A stretch of 64,000 nt of DNA from Moraxellaceae bacterium (GTDB lineage Bacteria; Pseudomonadota; Gammaproteobacteria; Pseudomonadales; Moraxellaceae), in assembly GCA_004173455.1 (NCBI GenBank), contig SECL01000014.1:1-64000 (forward strand), in the 5' to 3' direction. The notes under the pieces were generated by a model. It saw nothing but the letters and a program-made list of their open reading frames with translations, was not told the origin of the DNA and ran no database searches. Below, piece by piece: positions 21,905 through 34,852 of this stretch. Numbering within the stretch: the first letter of the stretch is position 1; each line of letters begins with the position of its first letter. The position numbers were made by a program, and so were the translations under genes.

Positions 21905-21978
21905 TTTTTTGTGGTCTGTATTGCGAATATCTTTATGGTCGTGATTGATCCGCTTGTTAGCCTATCTGTGACTGTAAG

Positions 21979-22446
21979 TTAACCCATCTGCGACTGTAAA
22001 TAATTCGGCAAACCTATTTTCTTGATCAGACCCAGCTGTTTTTCCAGCCAGTAGGTATGGTCTTCTTCGGTATCGGCCATTTGCGCACGTAGCATATCAC
22101 GACTCACATAATCAGCCTTTTGCTCACACAGTTGCACGCCTTTGGCTAAATCTGCACGCACTTTATATTCCAGCGCCAGATCCGCTTCAAGGCAGGAAAT
22201 CACATCGGTGCCGATATTCAGACTGTCACGCGACATATCCGGCGTGCCATCCAGAAATAGCACGCGGCGAATCAGCGCATCGGCATGACCACCCTCTTCC
22301 TGCGACTCATGATCCAGCCTTTCATACAGCTTATGCAGCCCCCAATCCTCATACATACGGGAATGGATCAGGTACTGGTCACGCGCAGCAAGCTCACCGC
22401 CAATCAGCATATTTAGGTAATTAATAACGTCGGTATCGCCACGCAT
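21979..22446 (-). CDS. bfr: Bacterioferritin
   Basis: [71 protein letters not shown]. Confidence 0.93.
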   Translation of the reverse strand: MRGDTDVINYLNMLIGGELAARDQYLIHSRMYEDWGLHKLYERLDHESQEEGGHADALIRRVLFLDGTPDMSRDSLNIGTDVISCLEADLALEYKVRADLAKGVQLCEQKADYVSRDMLRAQMADTEEDHTYWLEKQLGLIKKIGLPNYLQSQMG

Positions 22447-22965
22447 GATGTTTCTCCTCAAAACTGAGGTGATTATGCCGCACGCACTTGTTTTTTAAAA
22501 GTGAATAATTGTGTAAGTTTATGATTTTTAACAACTAAAAATGAGAAGCATACGCATTTGCACTATTTTTTGAGCACATAACACCTTGTTTTCAAGCTAC
22601 ATTTTGCAGCGTGCGTCCTTTAACCAAAGCTGTTTATGCGCAAGCTGTTTTTACAAAAAGTGGTTAAATAGAACTGCTGGCATATTGCGTCAGAACTTAA
22701 AGATAATTTTTTGAATATTTTGCCCCACTTTCAGCACACTTTAAAAAGCTTAACACTGGGTTAGTCCCGCACTCAAAATCAGTCTCCAATGGTTTAAATA
22801 TTGGCCATATTTTTGATTAAATTGAGCAAAATCTTCAGGGGCATTAATATGCGTAATATTGTGAAAAATTTATGTGTAAAACCTTAATATTATGTATTGC
22901 AAATAATAACTTTCAACCAAAACATGAATTTTGGTGCTAAAAAAGGCCTAGCCAAGGAAACCACA

Positions 22966-23889
22966 ATGTCTAGCCAATTCACCAAAAATCACCCTGAAAA
23001 TCCTATTAATCATAATGCGCAGTCTCAACCTCAGACGCTAGCCAGTCACAAGCATGTTTCCAGCCAGCCAATAATTAATGAACCAGCCGAACTCATACAG
23101 CACCTTAAAACAGCCCATGCTGGATATTGCCTGTTTCTGGATATTGATGGCACGCTGGCTGAGTTTTGTGATAATCCCCAGCATAGCGTTATTCCCGAAG
23201 CCACGCTGGCCACTATTCAGGCCATTCAGCAAAAACAGGTGCCAGTAATTGCGGTCACCGGTCGAGAGATCGACATGGCACAACGATTATTCAAGCCATT
23301 GCAATTGCCTATAGCGGGCCTGCATGGTCTGGAAATTGTACTGGATCAAACCACCTGTTTAAGCCCCGATTTAAGCCATATTGATTATGTGCAGTTAAGA
23401 CAGCAGATTGAGCACGCCTGCTCTGAATATCCCCGCTTATTGCTCGAAGACAAGCAACACTCTTTTGCCCTGCATTATCGCCAGTGTCCCGAGATGGAAC
23501 CGGTTGCCCATGACATCATGCAGCAATTGCAAAAAAGTTATCCGCAGATGAAACTTAACCATGGCAAGTGTGTGGTAGAAATTTTGCCAGAGCAGGCTGA
23601 CAAGGGTTACGCCATTGAAATCATTTTAAATCATCTTGAATTGGGCACTATAACGCCACTGTTTATTGGCGACGACATTACCGATGAATCCGGCTTTAGG
23701 GCGGTGAATGCCCAGCAGGGTATCAGCATCAAGGTGGGTTCAGGCTTTACTGATGCACTATATCGCTTAAAAGATATTACGGCTGTTGCGGAATTTTTAA
23801 ACCAGTTTCACCAGTTTTTGCATTGCGGTGCTGCGAACAATGAGGTGCCAGTCGCACCCCCGCCCAAGATGGAGAATCAACATGTCTAA
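22966..23889 (+). CDS. otsB: Trehalose-6-phosphate phosphatase
   Basis: HAD motif LFLDIDGTLAEF; LHGLEIV; PLFIGDDITDESGFRAVN. Confidence 0.92.
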   Translation: MSSQFTKNHPENPINHNAQSQPQTLASHKHVSSQPIINEPAELIQHLKTAHAGYCLFLDIDGTLAEFCDNPQHSVIPEATLATIQAIQQKQVPVIAVTGREIDMAQRLFKPLQLPIAGLHGLEIVLDQTTCLSPDLSHIDYVQLRQQIEHACSEYPRLLLEDKQHSFALHYRQCPEMEPVAHDIMQQLQKSYPQMKLNHGKCVVEILPEQADKGYAIEIILNHLELGTITPLFIGDDITDESGFRAVNAQQGISIKVGSGFTDALYRLKDITAVAEFLNQFHQFLHCGAANNEVPVAPPPKMENQHV

Positions 23890-25354
23890 ATTAATTGTTT
23901 TGTCCAATCGGGTAAGCCTGCCCAATCCTGACAAACCAGCAGCAGGCGGACTTGCGGTAGCCCTACAGGATGCCCTGACCGAAACAGGGGGTATCTGGAT
24001 AGGCTGGAATGGTGAGGTTATCTCGAATAATACGGATTATGACAGTACAAAACAAAGCACGGTGCATCCGGCACAACCTCAATTTGACAAAATAATAGAC
24101 GGCAAGATTGAATACCTGACTTGTCCACTTACCCAAAACCAATATGACCAGTATTACTCCGGTTTTGCCAACAACACGCTATGGCCTGCCATGCATGAGC
24201 GGCAGGATCTAATCACCTATAATCAGGACGAATTTGACACCTATCAGCAGGTTAATGCGCTATTTGCCCGGCAGCTTAAAGCCATTGTCCAGCCTGATGA
24301 TGTGATCTGGGTACATGACTATCATTTTTTTAGTGTGGCGCGCTATTGCCGTGAACTGGGCATGGACAACCAGATTGGATTTTTCCTGCATATTCCCTTT
24401 GCACCACTTTCCATTTGGCAGTGCATTCCAACGGCTGAGCGTCTGGTACAGGATCTGTGCCATTATGATCTGGTGGGTCTGCAAACTGATCATGACCAAA
24501 GCCTGTGTATGCAGGCCTGTACCACATTGCTCAAAGCCCAAAAAATCCAGCATTCACTGGTCAGCTACCAGCAACGGATTACCACCATTAAGTGCTACCC
24601 GATTGGGATTAATCCTGCCCAGATTCAGCAAATGGCAAAAAAACATGCCAACGACCGGCAGGATGTGTTTGACCTCAAAGCCCTAAAACATCAGAAAACC
24701 ATTATTGGCGTGGATCGCATTGATTATTCCAAGGGAATTCTGGAGCGTTTTGATGCCTTTGCCGAATTTCTACAACAGTATCCGCAATATCACCAACGCA
24801 TTACCGAGCTACAAATTGCCTGTCCTTGCCGCATGGATGTGCTGGCTTACCAACGCTTATTTAAACAGGTCAATCAGACCGTTGAGAAAATTAACGCCAA
24901 GTTTGCCCAGCATGACTGGTTGCCGATTGACTGCACCCATGACGTGGTGCCGCACGAAACCCTGATGGGGCTATACCGTCTGACCGATATTTGCTGGATT
25001 AGCTCACTGCGCGACGGCATGAATCTGGTGGCCAAGGAATACATTGCAGCGCAAGACCCAGACAATCCCGGCGTGCTGATTTTATCCAAATATGCTGGTG
25101 CCGCCGAACAAATGCAGCAGGCGCTGATTGTTGATCCTACCGATACACAGGATATGGTGAATGCGCTAAAAACTGCGGTTGAAATGCCCCTGCAAGAACG
25201 TATCCAACGCTATCAGCAACTGATGCAGGGCTTAACCAACTTTGATATTAATGACTGGCGTAATCAGTTTTTAAATGACTTACGCCAGAATCATCAACTG
25301 GAAAATTTTAAGCAGCCGATGCGGGCGGTGAACGCAACTTATCAGTTGTTATAA
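23882..25354 (+). CDS. otsA: Alpha,alpha-trehalose-phosphate synthase
   Basis: MSKLIVLSNRVSLP; VIWVHDYHFFSVARYCRELGMDNQIGFFLHIPF; GVDRIDYSKGILERFDAF; SSLRDGMNLVAKEYIAAQ; 8-bp overlap with otsB. Confidence 0.95.
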   Translation: MSKLIVLSNRVSLPNPDKPAAGGLAVALQDALTETGGIWIGWNGEVISNNTDYDSTKQSTVHPAQPQFDKIIDGKIEYLTCPLTQNQYDQYYSGFANNTLWPAMHERQDLITYNQDEFDTYQQVNALFARQLKAIVQPDDVIWVHDYHFFSVARYCRELGMDNQIGFFLHIPFAPLSIWQCIPTAERLVQDLCHYDLVGLQTDHDQSLCMQACTTLLKAQKIQHSLVSYQQRITTIKCYPIGINPAQIQQMAKKHANDRQDVFDLKALKHQKTIIGVDRIDYSKGILERFDAFAEFLQQYPQYHQRITELQIACPCRMDVLAYQRLFKQVNQTVEKINAKFAQHDWLPIDCTHDVVPHETLMGLYRLTDICWISSLRDGMNLVAKEYIAAQDPDNPGVLILSKYAGAAEQMQQALIVDPTDTQDMVNALKTAVEMPLQERIQRYQQLMQGLTNFDINDWRNQFLNDLRQNHQLENFKQPMRAVNATYQLL

Positions 25355-25515
25355 GAACTTATTTTTTCTATCAATACACTGATCTTGCAAAGTATTAATA
25401 CTTTGGCCAACACTGGCTTTGAGGGACTTTAAAATACAGGCCAAAAAATAAAGGTCAAACCAGTTACTCTAACTGAGCAAGCTGGTTTGAGCTGTTTTGA
25501 TTGTTGCGGGTTAAT

Positions 25516-26715
25516 TTAGGCGTGGTTTGAAGCCGGATCAACCCGGGTAAATTTGTTGAAAAAAGCAATCATTAACAACATGGCCGCCACAAAGCCAAAC
25601 ATAATCGTTAAGCTGGTGGCCTGCCCAACAATGCCAATTAATGCCGGGCCAGTGAGTGAGCCGGTATAGGCCATGGTAGACACACAGGATAACGCCGCAG
25701 CCTTGGGCATGAGCGACTGGCGGCCAACTCGGGAAAACATGACCGGGACAATATTGGAACAGCCAAAACCCACCAGTGCATATCCCAGCAGTACCACAAA
25801 CCAGTGCGGTGCGGTAATCACCACCACCAGACCCAGCGCCGCACAAGCTGCGCTATAGGACACAATATTTTTTTCGCCCAGTGACTTGAGCAGGTAACGG
25901 CCAGCAAAACGACCCAGCGTCATGGCAATGGCAAAAAAGGTATAGGCCAAACCGGCATAAGTGGTGCTGACCTGATATTTGGAAGTCAGGTAAATGCCGC
26001 TCCAATCCATGGCCGCACCTTCGGACAAAAAGGCAATAAAACACATGGCACCAATCATTAAAATGATGGGACTGGGTAATTTCCAGCCGGATTTTTGCTG
26101 AGCAATTGGCGCTTGTTCTTTTTCAATTTCTGCCAGACAGGCAGGCACCGCCATTACACTAATGGCTAATAACAAAATACTAATCGCAACCGCACTTACC
26201 AGTGGCGACACACCGGTAGCCAGCAAACAAGTGACTGTCATCACGCCAGCCAGACCGCCAAGACTACACATGCCATGAAAGCTGGACATCAGCGCGCGCA
26301 GGCTATTTTTTTCAACAATAACGGCTTGCAAGTTTAACGCAACCCCGAAACTGCCTGCCGCCACACCAAACAGGAAAAGTGAAATCGCCATCATGAGTGA
26401 AGTGTTCCAGATGGCCAGACCCGGTAGCACTGCCAGCAACAACAGCAACGCAAAGCCAATCAGCACACGGCAACCCACCCGCTGTACCAAAGCGCCAGTA
26501 GCAGGCATCGCCACCATCGAGCCAATACCGGCACACAGCAATAGCAGGCCAAAGTCCGCATGGTTTAAGTGCAGGCGTTGCTGGGCAAACGGCACTAAAG
26601 GCGCCCACGCTGCGGTGCCAAAGCCCAGTGCAAAAAAATTCAGACGGGTTGAAATCCGCTGTGCGCTTAAGCGCGTCGTGCTGTCCGCACCAGCAGTTTT
26701 GAAAAGTAACATCAT
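25516..26715 (-). CDS. MFS transporter (FucP/YbjJ-like)
   Basis: About 12 hydrophobic segments; NFFALGFGTAAWAPLVPFAQQRLHLNHADFGLLLLCAGIGSMVAMPATG. Confidence 0.85.
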   Translation of the reverse strand: MMLLFKTAGADSTTRLSAQRISTRLNFFALGFGTAAWAPLVPFAQQRLHLNHADFGLLLLCAGIGSMVAMPATGALVQRVGCRVLIGFALLLLLAVLPGLAIWNTSLMMAISLFLFGVAAGSFGVALNLQAVIVEKNSLRALMSSFHGMCSLGGLAGVMTVTCLLATGVSPLVSAVAISILLLAISVMAVPACLAEIEKEQAPIAQQKSGWKLPSPIILMIGAMCFIAFLSEGAAMDWSGIYLTSKYQVSTTYAGLAYTFFAIAMTLGRFAGRYLLKSLGEKNIVSYSAACAALGLVVVITAPHWFVVLLGYALVGFGCSNIVPVMFSRVGRQSLMPKAAALSCVSTMAYTGSLTGPALIGIVGQATSLTIMFGFVAAMLLMIAFFNKFTRVDPASNHA

Positions 26716-27059
26716 TGCGTGTCACCACCATTAACAAAGACTTTTGCCCAGCTGATCGGTAGTACGCCTACTCGCTTAGCCAATAGAAAAACCCCTGCTG
26801 ATGCGTAGAAAAAGTTACTGTATTTACAGTCCGGTTCTACAGTTCAGCAAGGGCTTCCCAATTGGCGAGATTATATCCAATTACAAGATTAATATATCCA
26901 GATTTTACAATTTATCCAGCCATTTTTGTAACGATGAAAGCCTTTAATACCAGTGTTTCTACTAGATTTATCCATCATGCTCCAATCATGAATATTAGGG
27001 CTGAAATCTCTAAATATGTATCTACTTTGTAAGTAAATATCAGTCCTAAAAGTTCCTGC

Positions 27060-29150
<2,091 letters not shown>

Positions 29151-29261
29151 CTATCAAAAATTAATGCTTCAATCGGAAACGGTAAAACAAAAATGCCATC
29201 ATTGCAGCGCAACAATGGCAAGGCCTTTTTAATCCGTAAAACACCAGCTAACCCATTTTGT

Positions 29262-30491
29262 TTAAGCGGGTGTGCGGTATTCCATCACAAAATGGCGATA
29301 ATGTTCGCGCAATTGCGGACTGAGCTGGTTCATGTGCTCATCATACACCTGTCCATGAATTTCACGTGCCAGCAGGGTAGAAATACTCACCATGGTGTCA
29401 TAGCCTGCCACCGCATGGGTGCTGGGCAATGCCAGAAAAAACGCCAAACCCTCTACCTGCTCGTTCGGTAGGGTTTCCAGATCAAAACCAGATGGACCTT
29501 CACTGGTATAGCGCAGCACACTAAACATCAGTGGGCCAGTACCATCTGCATCGGAAAAGCGATGAAATAGCGACATTTCGCCATAACGCAGGCCAAACTG
29601 GCGTAATAAATGAATAGTTTGCTCGCCTGATAGCGCACGCGCGGCATTGGGCATGACATACAGCGCTAAAATATGCTCGGCCTGTGCCAGTGCGCTTTCA
29701 TCGTCACGGCGTTCCTGATCTTCAAGGTGGGCATCCAGCAGCGCACTTTCACCCTGCCATTCCTCTACATCACCCGTCGCCAACTTATCGGCACGCTCGG
29801 CATTTGACGTATTGGCTGGCTTGGCCGATGCTGCCGTTTCGGTACTTTGCTCAAGCAGTGAGTCATCGGCTGAGGTGACTGCTTCAAGTTGTGCCAGTGC
29901 CTGATCAAAGGTGTCTTCAACTGGATCCTGATCTGGCTTGCTGCTTTCTGCCAGCGCTTGTACCTGTATCTCTGCTGGGGTCTGAGCCTGTTGCACGCTC
30001 AGCGTGTTGTCGGCTGACTTGCTATTCTGGTGATGATTCTGATTTTCATCGTTTAGGGCTTCATCGAAGCTATCATTCCTTGCATCTGCCAGTGCATCTG
30101 CGTTGCGGTCTGCCTTGATCGCCGGTGCTTCGGCCAGTAGATCATCATAAGCTGAGTCGTTAATGTGGGTTGTGTTAGTAACTGATTGGCTAACTGACTG
30201 GCTAACAGGTTGGGTAGCTGGCTGCGATGCATTGCTAACTGTGGGGCTAACTGATGCGGTAGCACTTTGAGCAGGCGTGATCTGGTCACGCACATGGCGC
30301 GGCACCACCGGAATACGGCCATTATCCAGCTCATTAAGGATATCGCTATCGTCATCGTCCAGTAATGCAGTTTCGGTAGCCGTGGTTATATTGTCATGTT
30401 CATCGGTTGCATTTTTTCTAAGCATTAAATACAGACCCAGGGCAATGGCCAAGGCAGCAAAGACATAACCAACGATGGTTAAAAAATCCAT
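29262..30491 (-). CDS. zipA: Cell division protein ZipA homolog
   Basis: N-terminal TM MDFLTIVGYVFAALAIALGLYLMLRKN, disordered middle, C-terminal domain LHRFSDADGTGPLMFSVLRYTSEGPSGFDLETLPNEQVEGLAFFLALP; between smc and ligA. Confidence 0.85.
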   Translation of the reverse strand: MDFLTIVGYVFAALAIALGLYLMLRKNATDEHDNITTATETALLDDDDSDILNELDNGRIPVVPRHVRDQITPAQSATASVSPTVSNASQPATQPVSQSVSQSVTNTTHINDSAYDDLLAEAPAIKADRNADALADARNDSFDEALNDENQNHHQNSKSADNTLSVQQAQTPAEIQVQALAESSKPDQDPVEDTFDQALAQLEAVTSADDSLLEQSTETAASAKPANTSNAERADKLATGDVEEWQGESALLDAHLEDQERRDDESALAQAEHILALYVMPNAARALSGEQTIHLLRQFGLRYGEMSLFHRFSDADGTGPLMFSVLRYTSEGPSGFDLETLPNEQVEGLAFFLALPSTHAVAGYDTMVSISTLLAREIHGQVYDEHMNQLSPQLREHYRHFVMEYRTPA

Positions 30492-30496
30492 GAGTA

Positions 30497-33400
30497 CTAC
30501 TCCGAAGTTGCACTATATGTTGCAGCTTGCTCAATATTGACGGCTACCAGCCGTGAAGCGCCGGGTTCCGGCATGGTTACACCCAACAAATCCGTTGCCA
30601 TGGTCATCGCAAGTTTATTATGGGTAATGTAAATGAATTGAACCTGTTGTGATAGCTCTTTTACCAAATGACAAAACCTTTGTACGTTGGCATCATCGAG
30701 CGGTGCATCCACTTCATCCAGCACACAAAATGGCGCAGGATTTAAGCGAAAAATGGCAAACACCAGCGCCAGCGCAGTCAGGGCTTTTTCACCACCGGAC
30801 AATAGCGCCAGACTGCTGTTGCGCTTGCCCGGTGGTCGTGCCATGAGTTTTACCCCCGACTGCCAGTCATCCTCAAGGCTTAAAGAAGCTTCCCCACCAC
30901 CAAACACCTTGGGAAACAGGATTTTTAGCTCGGCATTGACCTGATCAAAAGTGCTCATGAATAGGCTGCGGGTTTCCTGATCAATGCTTTTCATGGCCTG
31001 TTCCAATTGCTCTACCGCCTGTTGCAAGTCATGCATCTGGTGTGCCAGTTCTTCGTGGCGCTGGGTTACGTCCTGCAATGCCTCAGGTGCGGCCAAATTC
31101 AGGTGTCCTAACTTGTGGATCTGCTGCTGTACTGTTTCCAGTTGCTGCTGCCAATCACCCAACTGACTAATATCCACCTGCTCCGGCCTCATTTGCCCTA
31201 AATTTACTGACTCAGCCGGCAATGACTCAGTTTCTAAAGACTCAGTTTGCAAGGCTGCAAGCTGCTCCAGTGCCTGTTCCATTTTATTCTTGCAGTCCTG
31301 CCAGTGCAGTCGGGTTTGTTCAAGGTTGTCCCGTAGCTGATCCTCATGGGTTTGGCCTTGCTGGCGCAACTGGCTTAAGCGCTGCTGTTCGTGCTGGCGC
31401 GCTTCGAGTTGCTGCTGCCAGCCACTCCAATTGACATGTGCCTGTGCTGCTTTTTCCTGATGCTGTTCTAGCTGCTTTAGCTGTTCAGGATGCAATGCCT
31501 GCGCCTGTAGCGCCGCTTGTTGCAGTTGTGCCAGTTGAGTCATCATTTGCTGTTGTTGCGGTTCGGCACGTTGTAATGCCTGTGCTGTGGCCTGTAGCTG
31601 CACGCTGATACTGTGCTGGCTGGCTTGCAGTTGCTGGTGTTGTTGCTGAATGACCTGATGGGCAATGCGGGCATCCTGCACGCCCTGTTGTAGCTGGCTG
31701 CGGCTGTCCTGCTTGGCTTGCAGATGCGGATTTAACTGGTTTAAGCGTACGTTTAGGCTGGCCAGCTCCATGTGCCATTCGCTCACCTGTTCCTGATCAT
31801 CCTGCTGGCTGTGCTGTAACGCTTGCAGTTGACGCATGAGCTGTGTCGTTTGCTGTTGTGCAGCCTGCACGCTGCTTTCTAGTCGCGCGCGCTGTAACTC
31901 AAGCTGACGCTGATACTGCTGGGCGTGTGCGAGCTTGTGTTCAATTGGCTTGAGGTAATCCTGCTGCAAGGCTATTTGTTGTAAAAGTTCCTGCTGCTGA
32001 CATTCTAATGGCGCGATGTGTTGTTGCAGGCCATCAAGCAGTTGCTGTAATTCCTGCTGCCGCACTTGCTGCTGCAATATGCCTTGCTGGCGGGCAGCCT
32101 GTTCGTCAATATTTAGGTTAATGTGCCAGTTTTGTCCCAGCCAAAAACCATCCAGACTCAGCAGGCTTTGATGGCTATTGAGTTGCGCTTGTAATGCTAA
32201 TGCGGTCGGATAATCCGGCACAATCCCCACGGCCTGCCAGCAGCTTAAACAGGGCGTAACCCAACTGGCTAAAGGAGTCACTTGGTCATGCTGTAGGCAC
32301 TGGCTTAAGGATGAATTGTCTGTTGGCACACCATTCGTCAGATAAGCCCGCGCTGACGGCGCTGACTCAGTAAAACTGTCCTGCAAATCGGCATTCAGCC
32401 AATCGGCCAAAAAATTTTCAATCACGGCCAAATGCGGCTGCGCTTGCGGCTGAAGCTGTAATTGCTGCAACAGTTGGGTCGTCACGCTTGGACTGGACGT
32501 TTCAGTCTGATTTTTGGCCGCTTTAGTATTTTTTTCAGGCTTAGATTGTCCGGCTTTATGGGCTTGTAGCTTTTGGATAGCTTGCAGCTCGGTATTATAT
32601 TGCTGGTATATCGTCTGCTGGTGCTGGAGTGCCTGCTGGGTTTGCGCCAGTTGCTGCTGGTGCTGGCTCAGTACTGCCTGTGCTTGCTGTTGTTGCTGCT
32701 GAAGTTGGACTTTTTCCAGTTGTAGCTCGTCCAACTCCAACAGAAGGTCATCCAGCTCAGCTTGTTGTGCGCGATTGTTGAGTTGCTCCAGTTGTGCGCT
32801 GGCCTGCTGGATTTGCTGTGCCAGTCGTAACTGGGCGCGTGTCGTGCTGTCAATTTGCTGTTGCAGGCGTTGTTGGTTCTGGCTGAGGTGCTGTACCTGT
32901 TGCTGGCTGGTTTGCCATTCGGCTTCCACCTGCTGGTAGTGCTGTTCTATCTGCTGCAAGTGCGTCAGTTTTTGCTGGAGCAACGTGTCGACATCCAGCC
33001 ATTGTTGCTGACCTAATTCCAGTTGCTGCTGCAAGCTGGCCAGTCGTTCCTGATCCTGCGCCATCTGGCTAGACAAGGTTTTTAGGTTATCCTGCCACTG
33101 CTGGATTTGGGTGTCGCGTTGCGCTTGCTCCTGCTGGTACTGCTGCACCCGTGCTTCAAGCTGGCTCACCTCACGCTCGGCCTGTTGCCATGCCTGCTGA
33201 ATCGGTTCGGCGCGTGCTAACAATTCGGATAACTGCTGGCTGCCGCTTTCCCAGTCTGCCTCAGCCTGATTACGCTGGCTACGCAGCTCGCGGTATTGTT
33301 CACCCAGTTGAGTCAGTTGTTCGGTATAACGCTGCTGGTTTTGTTCGGCCTGCCAGTAATGCGCCGAACTTACTTTCACTTTCAGGTCAAGCTGCTGCTG

Positions 33401-34066
33401 TTCCAGCTCATGGTATTTGATAGCGGCCTGACTTTGGCGCTTGAGGCTGCGCATCTGGCTTTGCAGCTCATCATTAATATCTTCTAGGCGGCTCAGGTTC
33501 TGGCGGGTATGTTCAAGATGGTTTAGCGTTTCACGACGACGCGCCTGATAACGTGATACGCCGGCGGCTTCCTCAATAAAAACCCGCATTTCCTCTGGCT
33601 TGGCATCCACCAGTCGGTTAATCATGCCCTGTTCGATAATGGCATAAGAGCGCGGGCCTAAGCCGGTGCCCAAAAAGATATCGGTAATATCGCGGCGGCG
33701 GCAACGGGTGCCATTTAAAAAATAATCCGAACGGCCATCGCGGGTGACCTGCCGCCGTACCGATAGCTCGCTATAGGCGTTATATTCGCCACCCAGCTTG
33801 CCCAGCGTGTTTTCAAAACGTAGCTCGACACTGGCTTGCCCCACCGGTTTACGCTGTGCAGTGCCGGCAAAAATCACATCACTCATGGCGCCACCACGCA
33901 ACTGCCGCGCAGAAGATTCGCCCATCACCCAGCGAATGGCATCAATCACATTGGACTTGCCGCAGCCATTAGGGCCAACCACTGCCGTTCGGCTGTCCGG
34001 GAATACCAGCGTGGTACTGTCCACAAAGGACTTAAAACCTGCCAGTTTTAAACTAATTAACCGCAT
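30497..34066 (-). CDS. smc: Chromosome segregation protein SMC
   Basis: MRLISLKLAGFKSFVDSTTLVFPDSRTAVVGPNGCGKSNVIDAIRWVMGESSARQLRGG; ALLSGGEKALTALALVFAIF; FCVLDEVDAPLDDANV. Confidence 0.97.
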   Translation of the reverse strand: MRLISLKLAGFKSFVDSTTLVFPDSRTAVVGPNGCGKSNVIDAIRWVMGESSARQLRGGAMSDVIFAGTAQRKPVGQASVELRFENTLGKLGGEYNAYSELSVRRQVTRDGRSDYFLNGTRCRRRDITDIFLGTGLGPRSYAIIEQGMINRLVDAKPEEMRVFIEEAAGVSRYQARRRETLNHLEHTRQNLSRLEDINDELQSQMRSLKRQSQAAIKYHELEQQQLDLKVKVSSAHYWQAEQNQQRYTEQLTQLGEQYRELRSQRNQAEADWESGSQQLSELLARAEPIQQAWQQAEREVSQLEARVQQYQQEQAQRDTQIQQWQDNLKTLSSQMAQDQERLASLQQQLELGQQQWLDVDTLLQQKLTHLQQIEQHYQQVEAEWQTSQQQVQHLSQNQQRLQQQIDSTTRAQLRLAQQIQQASAQLEQLNNRAQQAELDDLLLELDELQLEKVQLQQQQQQAQAVLSQHQQQLAQTQQALQHQQTIYQQYNTELQAIQKLQAHKAGQSKPEKNTKAAKNQTETSSPSVTTQLLQQLQLQPQAQPHLAVIENFLADWLNADLQDSFTESAPSARAYLTNGVPTDNSSLSQCLQHDQVTPLASWVTPCLSCWQAVGIVPDYPTALALQAQLNSHQSLLSLDGFWLGQNWHINLNIDEQAARQQGILQQQVRQQELQQLLDGLQQHIAPLECQQQELLQQIALQQDYLKPIEHKLAHAQQYQRQLELQRARLESSVQAAQQQTTQLMRQLQALQHSQQDDQEQVSEWHMELASLNVRLNQLNPHLQAKQDSRSQLQQGVQDARIAHQVIQQQHQQLQASQHSISVQLQATAQALQRAEPQQQQMMTQLAQLQQAALQAQALHPEQLKQLEQHQEKAAQAHVNWSGWQQQLEARQHEQQRLSQLRQQGQTHEDQLRDNLEQTRLHWQDCKNKMEQALEQLAALQTESLETESLPAESVNLGQMRPEQVDISQLGDWQQQLETVQQQIHKLGHLNLAAPEALQDVTQRHEELAHQMHDLQQAVEQLEQAMKSIDQETRSLFMSTFDQVNAELKILFPKVFGGGEASLSLEDDWQSGVKLMARPPGKRNSSLALLSGGEKALTALALVFAIFRLNPAPFCVLDEVDAPLDDANVQRFCHLVKELSQQVQFIYITHNKLAMTMATDLLGVTMPEPGASRLVAVNIEQAATYSATSE

Positions 34067-34156
34067 ATCTTAAAATCGCATCACTTCTGTTTACCGCATC
34101 TCTTACGCGAAATCGATCTGTTTATGGCACACTTGTGAACCACCATCATTGTACTG

Positions 34157-34852
34157 CTAGCGCCGTGAACGCTGCGCCCACGCCAGCTCAATTTGCTTCA
34201 TGCGTGCCAGAGAATCCAGCACCAGATTACGCAAATGACGGCAAAAATCTTCCATAAACAAGGCCGCTTGCTCGCCCTTGCGGATCAGGATGGCATCAAT
34301 CACTGGACGAAACAGCACAAAGGCTTCCTGCAATTCGCGCCGTGAGGTATTTAAGGTTAAAAAATAACTGCGGCGCAGTGACGGCAGCAGATTGGCAAAA
34401 ATATCAGTCAGATAGGGATTGGCCACAATGTCATTGCAGGTTTGTAAAAACAAAAACACATGATCATAAAATTTTTCAATATCACCTTGTCGTACTTGCT
34501 CATCGAGTTGCTGCATCAGTTCATTCATGCGTTCACTGTCATGCTGGCGCCAGCGTTCACTACTGCGCTGCACCAACGCGCCCAGAATCATCATGCTGGT
34601 ATCAAACAGGTTTTGTACCTGTTGTGCTGACATCTCCGACACCACCGCCCCGCGCCGTGGATAAATTTCAATCAGGTAGGTGCGCTGTAAAATTAGCAAT
34701 GCTTCACGCACCGATCCCCGGCTGACATCCAGTTCTTTGGCAATGCGCAATTCCTGAATGCGCTCCCCTTCAACCAGCTCGCCGGTAATAATTTGTTCAC
34801 TAATATGCTGTGCAATTTGCTCAGATAGACTGATCGACGCCTGAAATGCCAT
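34157..34852 (-). CDS. GntR family (FCD domain) transcriptional regulator
   Basis: HTH LSEQIAQHISEQIITGELVEGERIQELRIAKELDVSRGSVREALLILQRTYLIEIYPRRGAVV plus helical C-terminal domain. Confidence 0.88.
   Translation of the reverse strand: MAFQASISLSEQIAQHISEQIITGELVEGERIQELRIAKELDVSRGSVREALLILQRTYLIEIYPRRGAVVSEMSAQQVQNLFDTSMMILGALVQRSSERWRQHDSERMNELMQQLDEQVRQGDIEKFYDHVFLFLQTCNDIVANPYLTDIFANLLPSLRRSYFLTLNTSRRELQEAFVLFRPVIDAILIRKGEQAALFMEDFCRHLRNLVLDSLARMKQIELAWAQRSRR

Noticed and set aside
25455-25490. Inverted repeat TCAAACCAG ... CTGGTTTGA between otsA and the MFS gene
   Set aside because: Probably a convergent-gene terminator but no T-tract and an 18-nt loop; too weak to call
26312-26737. 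141-aa minus-strand ORF overlapping the MFS gene
   Set aside because: Out-of-frame overlap with a well-supported MFS transporter
32514-32702. Cys/Trp-rich 62-aa ORF (WCWCWSACWVCASCCWCW)
   Set aside because: Antisense reading of the CAG/CTG-rich SMC coiled coil, not a peptide gene
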